Source: JACCVL01 sp963704295
GTDB taxonomy: Bacteria > Actinomycetota > Actinomycetes > Propionibacteriales > Nocardioidaceae
Assembly (NCBI GenBank): GCA_963704295.1
Contig: OY969884.1
Span: 1,302,001 to 1,366,000 of the forward strand
Reading direction: 5' to 3'
DNA length: 64,000 nt
Shown here piece after piece: positions 26,418-35,868 of this stretch (the first letter of the stretch is position 1; every line of letters begins with the position of its first letter). Below the pieces are notes generated by a model. That model was not told the DNA's origin and did not search any database. It saw only the letters and a list, made by a program, of their open reading frames with translations. A program made the position numbers and the translations under genes.

Positions 26418-28922
26418 TCAGCCCGCTGTCGGCACCGTCTGCGCCAGCACCAGCGCCCGCACCTCGTCGGCGCCGGGCAGGGCGAGGGCCTGTTGCGCGA
26501 GCTGTGCACAGTGGTCGACATCGAGCTCCCGGACGACGGCCTTGACCCGCGGCACGGCGGACGGGGAGACGCTGAGCTCCCGGACGCCGAGTCCGACGAG
26601 GATCGGGACGGCGAGGTCGTCCGAGGCCGTCTCGCCGCACACCGCCACGCCGACCCGACCGGCGGCCGCGCTACCCACCCGGTCGATCAGCTGCAGGACC
26701 CCCGGGTCGAGCGGGTCGGACAGGCTCGCGACCGCGCCGTTCCCTCGCTCGGCCGCCAGCACGTACTGCGTCAGGTCGTTGGTGCCGATGCTGACGAAGT
26801 CGAGGTGCGGCAGGAAGGTCTCGATCTTGAGCGCGGCCGCGGGAACCTCGACCATCATGCCGACGCGCAGGTCGGCCGGAAGACCGGCCGGGCCCGCCGC
26901 CTCGGTCAGCACCTCTCGGGCCTCGATCAGCTCTGCGACCGTTGAAATCATCGGGAACATCACGCTGATCGGGGATTGCCGCGCGGCCTCGCAGATCGCG
27001 GCCAGCTGGGTGCGCAGGAGGTCCCGGTGTCCGAGGCTGAGCCTGATTCCGCGGCTGCCGAGGAACGGGTTGGCCTCGACCGGCATCGGCAGGTACGGCA
27101 GCGGCTTGTCCCCGCCGACGTCGAGCGTTCGCACGGTCACCCGGCGACCGGTCATGGCCTCGGTCATCGCGACGTAGTCGGCCCGCTGCTCCTCGAGGGT
27201 GGGTGCGTCGTCCCGTCCCAGGAACAGGAACTCGGTGCGTACAAGTCCGATCTCGTCCGCACCGGCGGCTCGAGCGGCCCGGGTATCGGCCACCGAACCC
27301 ACGTTCGCTGCCACGGCGACGACGGTCCCGTCGCGGGACACCGCCGGCTCATCCGCGTGCGCGAGCTGGCGACTGGTCCGCTCGGCCAGGTCCGCGGCGC
27401 GGGCGGTGAACTCGTCCAGCACCCCGGCGACGGGGTCGATGTGCAGCTCGCCCGAGCGGCCGTCGAGGACGACCGTCGTGCCCTCCGCAGTGTCCAGGAC
27501 GGCCGTGCCGGCGGCCACGACCATCGGGATGTCACGAGCGCGCGCCAGGATCGCTGCGTGCGCCGTCGGGCTGCCGTTCGACAGCACGATCCCTGTCACC
27601 AGCCGCGGGTCGAGCCCGGCCACCTCGGCGGGAGTGAGGTCGCGGGCAACGAGCACGCCTTCGGCCATCGTCTGCCGGGCCGGGGTGCCGGTCAGGGTGT
27701 GCAGCACCTGGTCACCGACGGCTCGCACGTCCGCGGCCCGCTCGCGCAGGTACGGGTCGGGCAGGTTCGCCCACTCGCTCTCGACGTCGGCGACGATGCC
27801 AGCCCAGGCGACTGCCGCGCCGTCGCCGGCGCCGATGCGCGCCTCGACGTCGGCGAGCATCTCCGCGTCCGAGAGCAGCGACAGGTGGGCGTCGAAGATG
27901 CTCGCCTCCTCGATGCCCACCTCCCGCGCGGTGACTGCCCGCGCCTGCTCGATCTGCACCCGTACCGCCGCGATCGACTCCACGATCCGACGCCACTCCG
28001 TCGCCGGCTCACCGACCTCCACCTCGGCGAGGTCGACCGGAGCGGTCGCGAGCCGCCGAGCCGGCCCGATCCCGATGCCGGGACTCGCCGGCAGCGGCCC
28101 GTCCAGCTGACCCGCTGGGGGAGCCGCCGGCTCCGGGGGCGCATCGAGCGGTTCGTCGAAGCGGCGACCGGCCAGGGCGATCAGCTGCGCGACCGCTTCG
28201 TCGGCCTGCGGGCCGGAGGCGCGCACCTCGACCTCGTGCCCCGCCAGCGCGGCGAGGGTCGCAACCCGGCTGAGACTGCTGGCGGGGACGGGCCCGGTGC
28301 CGGTGGTCAGGTTCCGAAGCTGGACGGACGCGTCGAGCCCGCGCACCTCACCGACCAGTCGCGCCGCCGGCCGCGCGTGCAGACCGTGCGGGTTGGTGAT
28401 CGACATCGTCCCCACGACCTCGTCCCCGGACGCCGGTGTCACGCCGGACTGCTCGTCCGGCTCGGGCGACGACAGGTGCCCGCTCTTGCCCAGCAGCGCT
28501 TCCCGCGCCTCGGCGGCGACCTCGGCCCGGCCGGCTCCACCGGCCGCGGCGACGGCGGCGACGATGAGGCCCTCCACGATCGGGGCCGGGGAGAGCGTCA
28601 CCCGGTCACGTACCGATGGTTCCGCCAGCAGGTCCAGCGCGAGCTCGGCGCTGAGGACCGCGCTGCCCAGATCCATCAGGACCACGACGCCGGCCTGGCC
28701 GTCGGCCCGCTCGATGGCGTCCTTGATGCTGACGGCGTCGGTGCCGAAGGTCGTGTCGTCCAATCCGGCGGCGATCTCGATGGTCACCGGACGGCCGTGC
28801 AGCATCTCCCCCGCGAGCTCCACCGCGGCGCGGGCGAGGTCGCGACTGTGCGAGACGACGACCAGGCCGACGAGATCGCCCGCGGGCTGCGTGCCAAGAG
28901 CGGTCGAAGTGTCGCCTGCCAT
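26418..28922 (-). CDS. PTS fusion protein DhaM-HPr-enzyme I
   Basis: This 834-residue protein has three PTS modules in order. The EIIA-like DhaM domain (VVVSHSRDLARAA, His near residue 25) comes first. The HPr domain (NPHGLHARPAARLV, near residue 190) follows. Enzyme I has GSPTAHAAILARARDIP as its phosphohistidine region and GTNDLTQYV and VCGETASD in the PEP-binding barrel. It passes phosphate from PEP to DhaL. Its ATG overlaps the dhaL stop by one base, so it is the last gene of the dha operon. Confidence 0.9.
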   Translation of the reverse strand: MAGDTSTALGTQPAGDLVGLVVVSHSRDLARAAVELAGEMLHGRPVTIEIAAGLDDTTFGTDAVSIKDAIERADGQAGVVVLMDLGSAVLSAELALDLLAEPSVRDRVTLSPAPIVEGLIVAAVAAAGGAGRAEVAAEAREALLGKSGHLSSPEPDEQSGVTPASGDEVVGTMSITNPHGLHARPAARLVGEVRGLDASVQLRNLTTGTGPVPASSLSRVATLAALAGHEVEVRASGPQADEAVAQLIALAGRRFDEPLDAPPEPAAPPAGQLDGPLPASPGIGIGPARRLATAPVDLAEVEVGEPATEWRRIVESIAAVRVQIEQARAVTAREVGIEEASIFDAHLSLLSDAEMLADVEARIGAGDGAAVAWAGIVADVESEWANLPDPYLRERAADVRAVGDQVLHTLTGTPARQTMAEGVLVARDLTPAEVAGLDPRLVTGIVLSNGSPTAHAAILARARDIPMVVAAGTAVLDTAEGTTVVLDGRSGELHIDPVAGVLDEFTARAADLAERTSRQLAHADEPAVSRDGTVVAVAANVGSVADTRAARAAGADEIGLVRTEFLFLGRDDAPTLEEQRADYVAMTEAMTGRRVTVRTLDVGGDKPLPYLPMPVEANPFLGSRGIRLSLGHRDLLRTQLAAICEAARQSPISVMFPMISTVAELIEAREVLTEAAGPAGLPADLRVGMMVEVPAAALKIETFLPHLDFVSIGTNDLTQYVLAAERGNGAVASLSDPLDPGVLQLIDRVGSAAAGRVGVAVCGETASDDLAVPILVGLGVRELSVSPSAVPRVKAVVRELDVDHCAQLAQQALALPGADEVRALVLAQTVPTAG

Positions 28923-29557
28923 CAGGTCTGCGTCAGCGTCGCGGCCTCGAAGAGCAGGGCCACCGTGGTCGCACCGGGGTCCTGGTGCCCCACGCTGCGT
29001 TCGCCGAGGTAGCTGGCCCGACCCTTGCGCGCCAGCATCGGTATGGTCGCGTCCCGGCCGGCCCGCGCCGCGTCTGTGGCCGACTCCAACGCGGCCGCGA
29101 GCGTCGAGTCGGAGCCGAGGGCGGCGTCCAGGGCGTCGATGGCCGGGGCGAGCGCGTCGTACATGGTCTTGTCCTCGGCCTCGGCCTTGCCCCGAGCCAC
29201 CACTCCGTCGAGCCCGGCACGGAGCGCGGTTGCCAGATCTCGTGCGGAGCCGGCGTCGGTGTCGCCGAAGGTGGTGCTCATCCGCAGGAACAACGTCCCG
29301 AACAGCGGGCCGCTGGCGCCCCCCACGGTGGAGATCAACGTCATCGCCACCTGTTTGAGCAAGGCACCCGGCGTTGCCGGCGGGGTCTCGTCCAGCGCGG
29401 TCACCACCGCCTTCATGCCCCGCTCCATGTTCGACCCGTGGTCGGCGTCCCCGATCGCCGCGTCCAGCTCGGTCAGGTAGTCACGGTTCTCGGTGACCAG
29501 GACGGCGAACCTGCGCACCCAGTCGTCCAGCGCAGCGGTGGTCACGGACTCGTCCAT
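28922..29557 (-). CDS. dhaL: dihydroxyacetone kinase ADP-binding subunit DhaL
   Basis: This 211-residue protein has the DhaL signature: AAIGDADHGSNMERG holds the aspartates that bind Mg-ADP, and TVGGASGPLFGTLF and SVGHQDPGATT follow. In PTS-type systems the ADP stays bound and is rephosphorylated by DhaM. It lies 3 nt after dhaK and touches the DhaM-HPr-EI gene. Its length matches the family. Confidence 0.92.
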   Translation of the reverse strand: MDESVTTAALDDWVRRFAVLVTENRDYLTELDAAIGDADHGSNMERGMKAVVTALDETPPATPGALLKQVAMTLISTVGGASGPLFGTLFLRMSTTFGDTDAGSARDLATALRAGLDGVVARGKAEAEDKTMYDALAPAIDALDAALGSDSTLAAALESATDAARAGRDATIPMLARKGRASYLGERSVGHQDPGATTVALLFEAATLTQT

Positions 29558-29560
29558 GGG

Positions 29561-30562
29561 TCAGATGCCCCAACGGAGTCCGGGGGTACGGACCGGCGCG
29601 TCCCAGAGGGAGAGCAGGTCGTCGTCGACCTTGAGCAGGGTGACGGACGAGCCCGCCATCTCCAGCGAGGTGATGTACGAGCCGACCAGGGAGCGGGCCA
29701 CCTGCACGCCATGGCTGGCGAGGATCTGCTGCACCTCGTTGTACATGACGTACAGCTCGATCATCGGCGTGCCGCCGAGTCCGTTGACGAACGCGATGAC
29801 GGAGTCCCCCGAGGCGAAGGGGAGGTCGGCGAGGATCGGCTCGACCAGCAGCGCCGCGACCTCCTTCGCCGGCGCCAGCGGCAGCCGCTCCCGGCCCGGC
29901 TCGCCGTGGATCCCCACCCCGAGCTCCATCTCGTTCTCGGCGAGCTCGAACGTCGGCTTGCCGGCGGCCGGCACGGTGCAGGAGGTCAGGGCGACCCCCA
30001 TGCTGCGGCCGTTCGCGTTGACGGTGCGAGCCACCTCGGCCACCTGGTCGAGGTCGCGCCCCTGCTCGGCAGCCGCTCCGGCGATCTTCTCCAGCAGTAC
30101 GGTGACGCCGACGCCCCGGCGTCCCGCCGTGTAGGTGCTGTCCTGGACGGCGACGTCGTCGTCGGTCACGACGGCTTCGACCCGGCTCCCCGTCTCGGCC
30201 GCCGCCAGCTCGGCAGCCATCTCGAAGTTCATCACGTCGCCGGTGTAGTTCTTCACCACGTGCAGCACGCCCGCACCGCCGTCGACCAGCTTGGTGGCCG
30301 CCAGCATCTGGTCCGGCACCGGGGACGTGAACATCTCCCCGGCGCACGCGGCATCGAGCATGCCGGGGCCGACGAAGCCCCCATGCAGTGGCTCGTGTCC
30401 CGATCCGCCGCCGGAGATGATGCCGACCTTGCCGCTCCGCGGGGCGTCGGCTCGGTAGATGATCCTGTTGGCGTGGTCGACCTTGAGGTCGCCATGGGCA
30501 GCTTCGATGCCGAGCAGTGCCTCGGTGACGACGTTGTTGGGGTCGTTGATCAGCTTCTTCAT
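29561..30562 (-). CDS. dhaK: dihydroxyacetone kinase substrate-binding subunit DhaK
   Basis: This 333-residue protein has SGGGSGHEPLHGGFVG (the substrate-loop histidine), KNYTGDVMNFEMAAE and NGLGGTPMIELYV. The histidine forms the hemiaminal with dihydroxyacetone. The start MKKLINDPNNVV at 30562 is typical of DhaK, and GGGAC precedes it. It is the first gene of the dha operon. The 220-bp gap upstream shows no gene and no obvious regulator site. Confidence 0.92.
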   Translation of the reverse strand: MKKLINDPNNVVTEALLGIEAAHGDLKVDHANRIIYRADAPRSGKVGIISGGGSGHEPLHGGFVGPGMLDAACAGEMFTSPVPDQMLAATKLVDGGAGVLHVVKNYTGDVMNFEMAAELAAAETGSRVEAVVTDDDVAVQDSTYTAGRRGVGVTVLLEKIAGAAAEQGRDLDQVAEVARTVNANGRSMGVALTSCTVPAAGKPTFELAENEMELGVGIHGEPGRERLPLAPAKEVAALLVEPILADLPFASGDSVIAFVNGLGGTPMIELYVMYNEVQQILASHGVQVARSLVGSYITSLEMAGSSVTLLKVDDDLLSLWDAPVRTPGLRWGI

Positions 30563-30782
30563 GAGGTCCCTTTCCGGGTCCAGTCTCGCGGTTCGGTCTC
30601 GGAGTGCTCGGTCCCGGCGCGAAGTCCCCGGGCACGGCTGCTCACATCCGGCAAAGCCGCACTCCCTCCCGACGTCGTCCCAGGCAGACTCTGCCGAACA
30701 TCGCGGGCACACGCCAGGTGCGGGCTCGGTGGGCGGGCAGTTCCGCTTGACCGTCCATGCTCGGTCGCGCCGGCATGGAGGC

Positions 30783-32312
30783 TCACCGCTCGACGGTGAA
30801 CTGCACGCTCCCCACCGACTCGTACTGATCGGTCAGCAGGTAGTGCACGACGTAGTCGCCCGGTGGCAGCGGCCACGGCCGGCCCTGGGCGGAGCCGTCC
30901 AGCGTCATCTCGCCGCGCACCGACGGCGGGAGCGCGCCCGACTCATGACCGCCGGTGTACCCCCAGAGCAGGTAGTCGTCGACCTCTGGGTCCGCCGATC
31001 CGGCGCGGTACAGCCCGATCCAGTCCCAGCGGTTGGCCGGCCCGTCCTCCCAGCGCACCTGGACGGGCTCACCCACCTGGTACGTCGAGCGGTCGGTGCT
31101 GAGCTGGACGCCGGCCTCGCGGGAGCGGACCCAGAACGCATTGCGGGCGACCTCCTCGCCGGCCTGGTCGAGCAGCACGACGTCGTAGCCGCCCGGCGCG
31201 AGCTCACCGGTGTCGACCGACACCGAGCCGGTGTCGTCGGCCGGCCGCGACATCAAGGCGTCCGAGGCATCGTCACCCTCCGGCACCACCGCGACGGTGT
31301 CCGGCGAGCGTCCGGGCGCATGCGGCGAGACCTTGAGACGCTCCCCTACGGTGAGCAGCCGTCGGTCCAGCGACACCGTGGTGGGCAGCGCCGTCGGTTC
31401 CAGCTCGAGCGTCGACAAGACGGCGCGGTGGTCGGAGGTCCACGGCTCGAACCCGATGTCGACGTCGGGGCCGCCCGTCTCGCCGACCAGCCGGCTGTCC
31501 AGCGTCTCGACCGGACCACCGGCGTAGACGTAGTCGATCCGGTCGCCGCCCCCGCCCTGCCTGAAGTCCGGGTTGTCGTGCGTCAGGCCGGGGTTGGCCA
31601 CCGGGTCGGGGTGGACCTCCCGGAAGGTGTCGGCAAGGCCGATACCGAACAGCCGCTCGCTGACCGGCCACGGCACGACCTCGTCGACGCCCGCGCGGGT
31701 CCCGATCGTCTCGGCGGTGTAGTCGAGACTGGAGGGTTCGTTGAAGTCACCGGTCAGGATCGTCGGATAGCCGGCATCGGCGGCCGCGCGCAGGGATGGC
31801 AACAGGATCTCCATCGACGACGTACGAACGTCGTTCTCCGAGGCGACGACCTCCCGGACGGACATTCCGTTCGCCAGCAGCCTCGGGCCGTAGGCGACGT
31901 AGTCGAGGTGGGTGTTGAAGAACGCCACTGCGAAGCCGGGCTGCACCTCGATCAGTGCGTAGAGGCCGTCGGCGCCCGATGGTTCGTGGATCGGATACTT
32001 CGACAGCATCTGCAGCCCGACGTTGTAGTAGGGGTAGCCCGCCTTCCTGGCGATCTCCGGGAGCCGGTTGTACGACTCGAGCACGCCGACGATGTCTGCG
32101 TCGAGCGACCGCATCACCCGGTCCGTCGAGGCGTCCCCGCCGTACTCGACGTTGTAGACGAGGACGTCCAACTCCATGCGGTCGCCGGTCGCCGGTTCGA
32201 CGACGGTCTCGGCCGCCGGCTCCGAGTCGTCCGTGCATCCGGCGGCCGCGGTCACGCCGAGCAGGCACAGGGCGAGCAGGCTGCACCTCGTGATGGATCG
32301 AGGCCCGATCAC
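30783..32312 (-). CDS. lipoprotein with endonuclease/exonuclease/phosphatase domain
   Basis: This 509-residue protein starts with a lipoprotein signal (LLALCLLGVTAAAGC). The N-terminal 290 residues form an EEP domain with LDVLVYNVEYGG, GVLES, AFFNTHLDYVAYG, TGDFNEPSSLD and TSDHRAV, all expected catalytic motifs. About 200 more residues form two beta-sandwich-like repeats of unknown role. It should hydrolyse a phosphodiester outside the membrane, either nucleic acid or a phospholipid-like substrate. The GTG start follows a TAGGGT box by 6 nt. Confidence 0.8.
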   Translation of the reverse strand: MIGPRSITRCSLLALCLLGVTAAAGCTDDSEPAAETVVEPATGDRMELDVLVYNVEYGGDASTDRVMRSLDADIVGVLESYNRLPEIARKAGYPYYNVGLQMLSKYPIHEPSGADGLYALIEVQPGFAVAFFNTHLDYVAYGPRLLANGMSVREVVASENDVRTSSMEILLPSLRAAADAGYPTILTGDFNEPSSLDYTAETIGTRAGVDEVVPWPVSERLFGIGLADTFREVHPDPVANPGLTHDNPDFRQGGGGDRIDYVYAGGPVETLDSRLVGETGGPDVDIGFEPWTSDHRAVLSTLELEPTALPTTVSLDRRLLTVGERLKVSPHAPGRSPDTVAVVPEGDDASDALMSRPADDTGSVSVDTGELAPGGYDVVLLDQAGEEVARNAFWVRSREAGVQLSTDRSTYQVGEPVQVRWEDGPANRWDWIGLYRAGSADPEVDDYLLWGYTGGHESGALPPSVRGEMTLDGSAQGRPWPLPPGDYVVHYLLTDQYESVGSVQFTVER

Positions 32313-32318
32313 GTTCCG

Positions 32319-32324
32319 ACCCTA
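32319..32324 (-). promoter_or_regulatory. -10 box TAGGGT, leaderless start
   Basis: TAGGGT is followed by CGGAAC and the GTG at 32312. No ribosome binding site is possible in this gap. Confidence 0.5.
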
Positions 32325-32379
32325 GTGCAAACCGCCGGGCGGCTCACCGCGCGCGGCGACCGGCAGTTAGCGTGCCCGG

Positions 32380-32487
32380 ATGGCAGCAGACGACGTCGAC
32401 GATCGCACCCGCATGCACCGCGACGGACGCTGTGAGGTGGTCGTGCAGATTCCGGGGAAGCCGCAACACGTACGAAGCCAACGATGA
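32380..32487 (+). CDS. possible 35-residue ORF
   Basis: A short plus-strand frame starts at ATG 32380 (MAADDVDDRTRMHRDGRC) and ends with TGA at 32485. It has no recognisable domain and no ribosome binding site. It lies divergent to the lipoprotein gene in a degraded stretch, so it may be a remnant or noise. Confidence 0.2.
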   Translation: MAADDVDDRTRMHRDGRCEVVVQIPGKPQHVRSQR

Positions 32488-32577
32488 CGGACAGATCTGG
32501 TTCGACCGGCGGGTGAGCGGACCGGCGGGCTTCCCGGGGTGTGCCCGTGGCGGGCGAGAGCCACGGTCAGCGTTGGA

Positions 32578-33028
32578 TCACCACCGAAGGCGGGCAGTGT
32601 CGGCGACAAGGACCGCTGACCCGGGCTTCACCTCGTCCGGGACCGTGAAGGTCCAGGTGACCGTCCGAGCGTGTTATTCGCGGCGACGCCAGCGTCTTCG
32701 ACGGCAACGTCAAACGTGCGGGCGCCTTGCCGGATGGACAACACGATGTCGGACATCGGGACTTCTTCGTCCCCCTCGCTGGAGGAGGCGGAGCAGCCCC
32801 ACACCACGCTCTGGGTCTCACCGTCGCTACAACCGTCGACGAAGGCTCGTCCTTCGACAGTCACGGCACCGGTGGCATACAGCCTCGGCCGCTCACGGTC
32901 GTCGTGCATCTGCAGGTACGGCGCCGACAGCTGGCCGAGACGCCGCCCAAAGGTGCCAGCAAGAACCCTGCGAGGCCGCCCGCCAAGGCGCAGCGCCGGA
33001 GTCGCAAGTACCCGATTCTCCCCGGCAT
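32578..33028 (-). pseudogene. secreted protein, two frameshifts
   Basis: An ATG at 33028 with GGAGG upstream starts a signal peptide (MPGRIGYLRLRRCALAGG and then a hydrophobic run ending GGVSA). The frame then changes near 32925 to QLSAPYLQMHDDRERPRLY and a beta-rich middle with VDGCSDGETQSVVWGC. Near 32675 it changes again to a clean C-terminus (VTWTFTVPDEVKPGSAVL) ending at 32578. Both changes fit single lost bases, and the joined product would be about 150 residues. No known family is recognised. The changes may be real mutations or sequence errors. Confidence 0.55.
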
Positions 33029-33151
33029 GTGCCCACCGTCCTCCGGTCCGGTTGAACGTACCCGCTTAGACGTCCTGGGCCCACTGGTTGCACGCTTGCA
33101 CAGCGGCAAGGTCGGTCACAGCGAACTCACCACTGCCAGGCCGGCATAAAG

Positions 33152-33598
33152 TCACGCTCGCGCGCGTCGACGGAGCCCGAGGATGCCCATCGTTGCGGCG
33201 AGCGTCAGACCTATCGCCGCCACGGGAGTCTCGACCGGGTCCCACCCACCCGGACTCAGACGCTCGCGGACGATGCGTTCGCCGAGGTAACCGCCGACGT
33301 TCACCGCGCCGAGACTGCCCAGAACTGCGGGCGCGAGGGCCCCGCCACTGGTGGCGAGCCGGGCGAGCGCCACGGCTTGCAGGCTCAGCATGGTGATCGG
33401 GGCCGACAGGGCAGTCCCCTTGTCCCAGGCGTCCCGGCCCACCGCGTCCGGCTCCCCACGCATGCCGACGATCTTGACGTCGTAGGCAAGTCGGCGACGA
33501 AGCGCGATGGTCAGACCAGTCAGTTGGGTGACCAGCTGCGCGCCTGCAACCACCACCAGGGCCCGACGATCGATCATGGTCAGGAGGATCGTTTCCAT
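33152..33598 (-). CDS. small membrane protein, hypothetical
   Basis: This 148-residue protein (from METILLTMIDRRALVV) has about four hydrophobic stretches, including ALVVVAGAQLV, ITMLSLQAVALARLA, APAVLGSLGAVNVGG and VAAIGLTLAATMGILG, and a basic C-terminus. It has no recognised motif. An alternative ATG at 33634 would add 12 residues. No strong ribosome binding site is seen for either. It lies 123 bp from the broken secreted gene. Confidence 0.5.
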   Translation of the reverse strand: METILLTMIDRRALVVVAGAQLVTQLTGLTIALRRRLAYDVKIVGMRGEPDAVGRDAWDKGTALSAPITMLSLQAVALARLATSGGALAPAVLGSLGAVNVGGYLGERIVRERLSPGGWDPVETPVAAIGLTLAATMGILGLRRRARA

Positions 33599-33902
33599 CT
33601 GTGCGAGGCGCAACCTTGCCGGCCACTCGAGCAACCTTCCTGGTCCGGCAAGCCTCTGTGTACTCGGTTCACGTTGGACGACCTGGTCGCGCCCGTGGTG
33701 ACGGAACGTGTTGGTCTCAACCCCTTGTGGGCTGCAACAGCTCCAGAGGATGGTCGGGGAGGCGGGACCGGCGTCCCTTCTGTGGCGCCCCTATTGGGGA
33801 TCTCCCCCGATCCGTTGAGTGTCGGACGGCTACCCAGGCGTTGCAACACCGGCCCGCACCAAACTCGATGCGTCGCCTGAGGCGCGCAGGAGAGGAACTG
33901 CC

Positions 33903-34466
33903 ATGAATGGTCGCAGGATCGTTGGGATGAGCGCAGCAATCGCCGTGGCGGCCACTGCCGCGTGGGTCGGGGTGGCAGGTGCGACTATGGGTGAGGACAG
34001 TGCCTCACCTCGGCTCGAGCAGGCCATGTCCATGGGGAACTGGCCGGTCAGGACGGTGAATTCTGTCGCAGCGGGCGAGCGCCTTGCGGCCTCGTCCGCC
34101 GCGCAGGGGCGCACGTTGACCCTCGTCACACGTCCGTTGCGCGATGCCGACGTCGACGTCCCACCGAGGGGTTTCTCTCCCGGTGACTTCTTCATCTTCG
34201 AGGAGGCCGTGTTCAACAGGAACGCGAATCGGGTCGGCGAGGACTCTGGGCGCTGCGAAGTGGGCATTCGGACGTTCACCTGCGAAGCCACGGTCAAGAT
34301 CAATGGCAAGGGCAAGATTCGCATCGCGGGGACACTGTTCGACCGCCACGACTCCACCCTCCCCGTGACCGGTGGCACCGGCCGGTACAACACGGCAGCT
34401 GGTTCGTTGACCGTCTTTGACCTCCGCGGCGGCGGGTCGGTCCTGGTGTTCAACTTGACCCGGTAG
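33903..34466 (+). CDS. secreted allene-oxide-cyclase-barrel-like protein
   Basis: This 187-residue protein has a signal peptide (IVGMSAAIAVAATAAWVGVA). The mature part includes FSPGDFFIFEEAVFN, CEVGIRTFTCEATVKI and GTLFDRHDSTLPVTGG-TGRYNTAAG, the pattern of AOC-like/dirigent-like beta-barrels. Two cysteines may pair. AGGAGAGG lies before the ATG. Third codon positions are less GC-rich than in neighbours, which hints at transfer. The bacterial role of this fold is not established. Confidence 0.65.
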   Translation: MNGRRIVGMSAAIAVAATAAWVGVAGATMGEDSASPRLEQAMSMGNWPVRTVNSVAAGERLAASSAAQGRTLTLVTRPLRDADVDVPPRGFSPGDFFIFEEAVFNRNANRVGEDSGRCEVGIRTFTCEATVKINGKGKIRIAGTLFDRHDSTLPVTGGTGRYNTAAGSLTVFDLRGGGSVLVFNLTR

Positions 34467-34491
34467 CCGCCGGCCGGCCGGGAGAAGCGAG

Positions 34492-34635
34492 CTACCGGCT
34501 TGGGCGGACGTCGGAGCCGTCCAGCCCGGCTGCCCAGACGCCGCCACCGTCGAGGTAGACGTCCCATGCCGGCCGCTTGCTGGTGTCCATCGAAAAGTGC
34601 CCGATGTCCTCGAGCGCGATGTCCGCTCGGCGCAC
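34492..34635 (-). pseudogene. short coding-like remnant
   Basis: A 47-codon minus-strand frame from GTG 34635 reads RRADIALEDIGHFSMDT and then YLDGGGVWAAGLDG, which looks protein-like in composition. There is no ribosome binding site or recognised domain. It may be the end of a lost gene or a very small protein. The remaining gap to 34686 shows nothing else. Confidence 0.25.
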
Positions 34636-34686
34636 GACGGGCCCGAACTTGCAAGGTTGAATCTCACGCCGATCGGAACGACGGGG

Positions 34687-35698
34687 TCACAGGCGCTTGA
34701 CGTACTCGGCCGCTACCTCGATCGGCCGGAACCCCATCCGCTCGTTGATGGAGACCATGTAGTCGTTTGTCTCGGCGTTCTGGGTCGTGACTCGAGTCAG
34801 GTCGCCGCGCACAGCCTGAACGGCGCGCAGGTTGACCGCCTTCGTCGCCAGGCCGAGCCTGTGGCCACGGTGCTCGCGGTGCACGAAGGTGCCCCACTGA
34901 TAGACCTCGGTGCTCTCCTCCAGCGACATGGCGAGCGTCGACTGCGCCACCACCTGCCGGCCAGGGGTCAGTGCGACCGTCTCGTAGCGGGCGCGGCCCA
35001 TCGCGGCCGTGGTCGCCACCATCTCGGCGTACCGCTGCGGGGTGACCAACTCTTCCTCGAAGTCGACAGCGCCGCTCGGGGCATCGACCGCGAGCTGGCC
35101 GAGCAGCACGCACAGCGACTCGACGAGGTCGTCGGGCACCGCCCCGACGAACGTCTCGAGCACATAGCCCCCGTGGTGCGGCGCGGCCTCCTCGATCCAC
35201 TGCCCGGATCTGCTCGTCGGGCACCGGAAGGGTGAGGTGACGGACTACCTCGTAGTTGAAGAGCTCATAGCCACAGGCCTCGGCGAATCGCTGGTAGGGG
35301 TGAGCCTCGCGGTCGTCGAAGGGCAGGACGGCGCCGGCCAGGATCAGCGACCGGTCGTCGTCTTTGGCAGTCCGCTCGAGCCGCTGAACCAGCGCCCGGC
35401 CGATGCCGCGACGCCGCTCGGGCACATCCACGCTGAGCCGGAAGAAGGCCTTGTCGGTGTTGTCGAGCAGCATCGACCACAGCACGGCGTTGCCGATCAT
35501 CCGCTCGCCGTCGTAGGCCGCGAACACATCCTGCCGCTCACCGCTGTCGGCCGAGCGGAACGCACCCAGAAACTCCCCGAACTCCCAGAACGGCGCCTCC
35601 GGCCGGCCGCAAAGTTCCGCGCGTCGGTTGAGATCGTAGAAGTCGCGCATCACCACGTCGTCAGCCAAGGCCGTCTCGTCAAGCGTTCGGATGTCCAC
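34687..35698 (-). pseudogene. double-GNAT acetyltransferase, frameshifted
   Basis: Two reading frames together encode a two-domain GNAT protein of about 337 residues. The N-terminal domain has FFRLSVDVPERRRGIGRAL, and the C-terminal domain has QWGTFVHREHRGHRLGLA, the acetyl-CoA pyrophosphate loops. The frame changes near 35196-35206, where QWIEEAAPHHGGYVLETF continues in a different frame. The total length leaves one base over, which fits one inserted base. A GTG at 35698 follows a TAGCCT box by 8 nt; a GTG at 35722 is an alternative start. Real mutation and sequence error cannot be told apart. Confidence 0.65.
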
Positions 35699-35757
35699 AA
35701 GGCCAAAGGCTAAGGCGCGCACAGAGCCGTCGAAACCGATTTCCCGGCGGGAGTCGG

Positions 35758-35868
35758 TCAGTCGACACGAGTGAACGCGGCGTCATCGTCTGCCCAGACG
35801 CGGCACGGGTTGTCGACGGACGTCACCTGCGTCTCGAACCGGATGTTCGGCGCCGTCGCCCGATGCCG
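35758..35868 (-). pseudogene. remnant of a flavin monooxygenase-like gene (C-terminal piece)
   Basis: A minus-strand frame with no start codon reads APNIRFETQVTSVDN and then CRVWADDDAAFTRVD before a stop. This resembles the strand after the NADPH domain of flavin-binding monooxygenases. The frame is closed upstream by a stop near 35893. The rest of the 35723-36005 gap is AT-richer and shows no gene. Confidence 0.3.

Noticed and set aside
26976..29012. Plus-strand open frame opposite the PTS fusion
   Set aside because: It is an antisense shadow without family resemblance.
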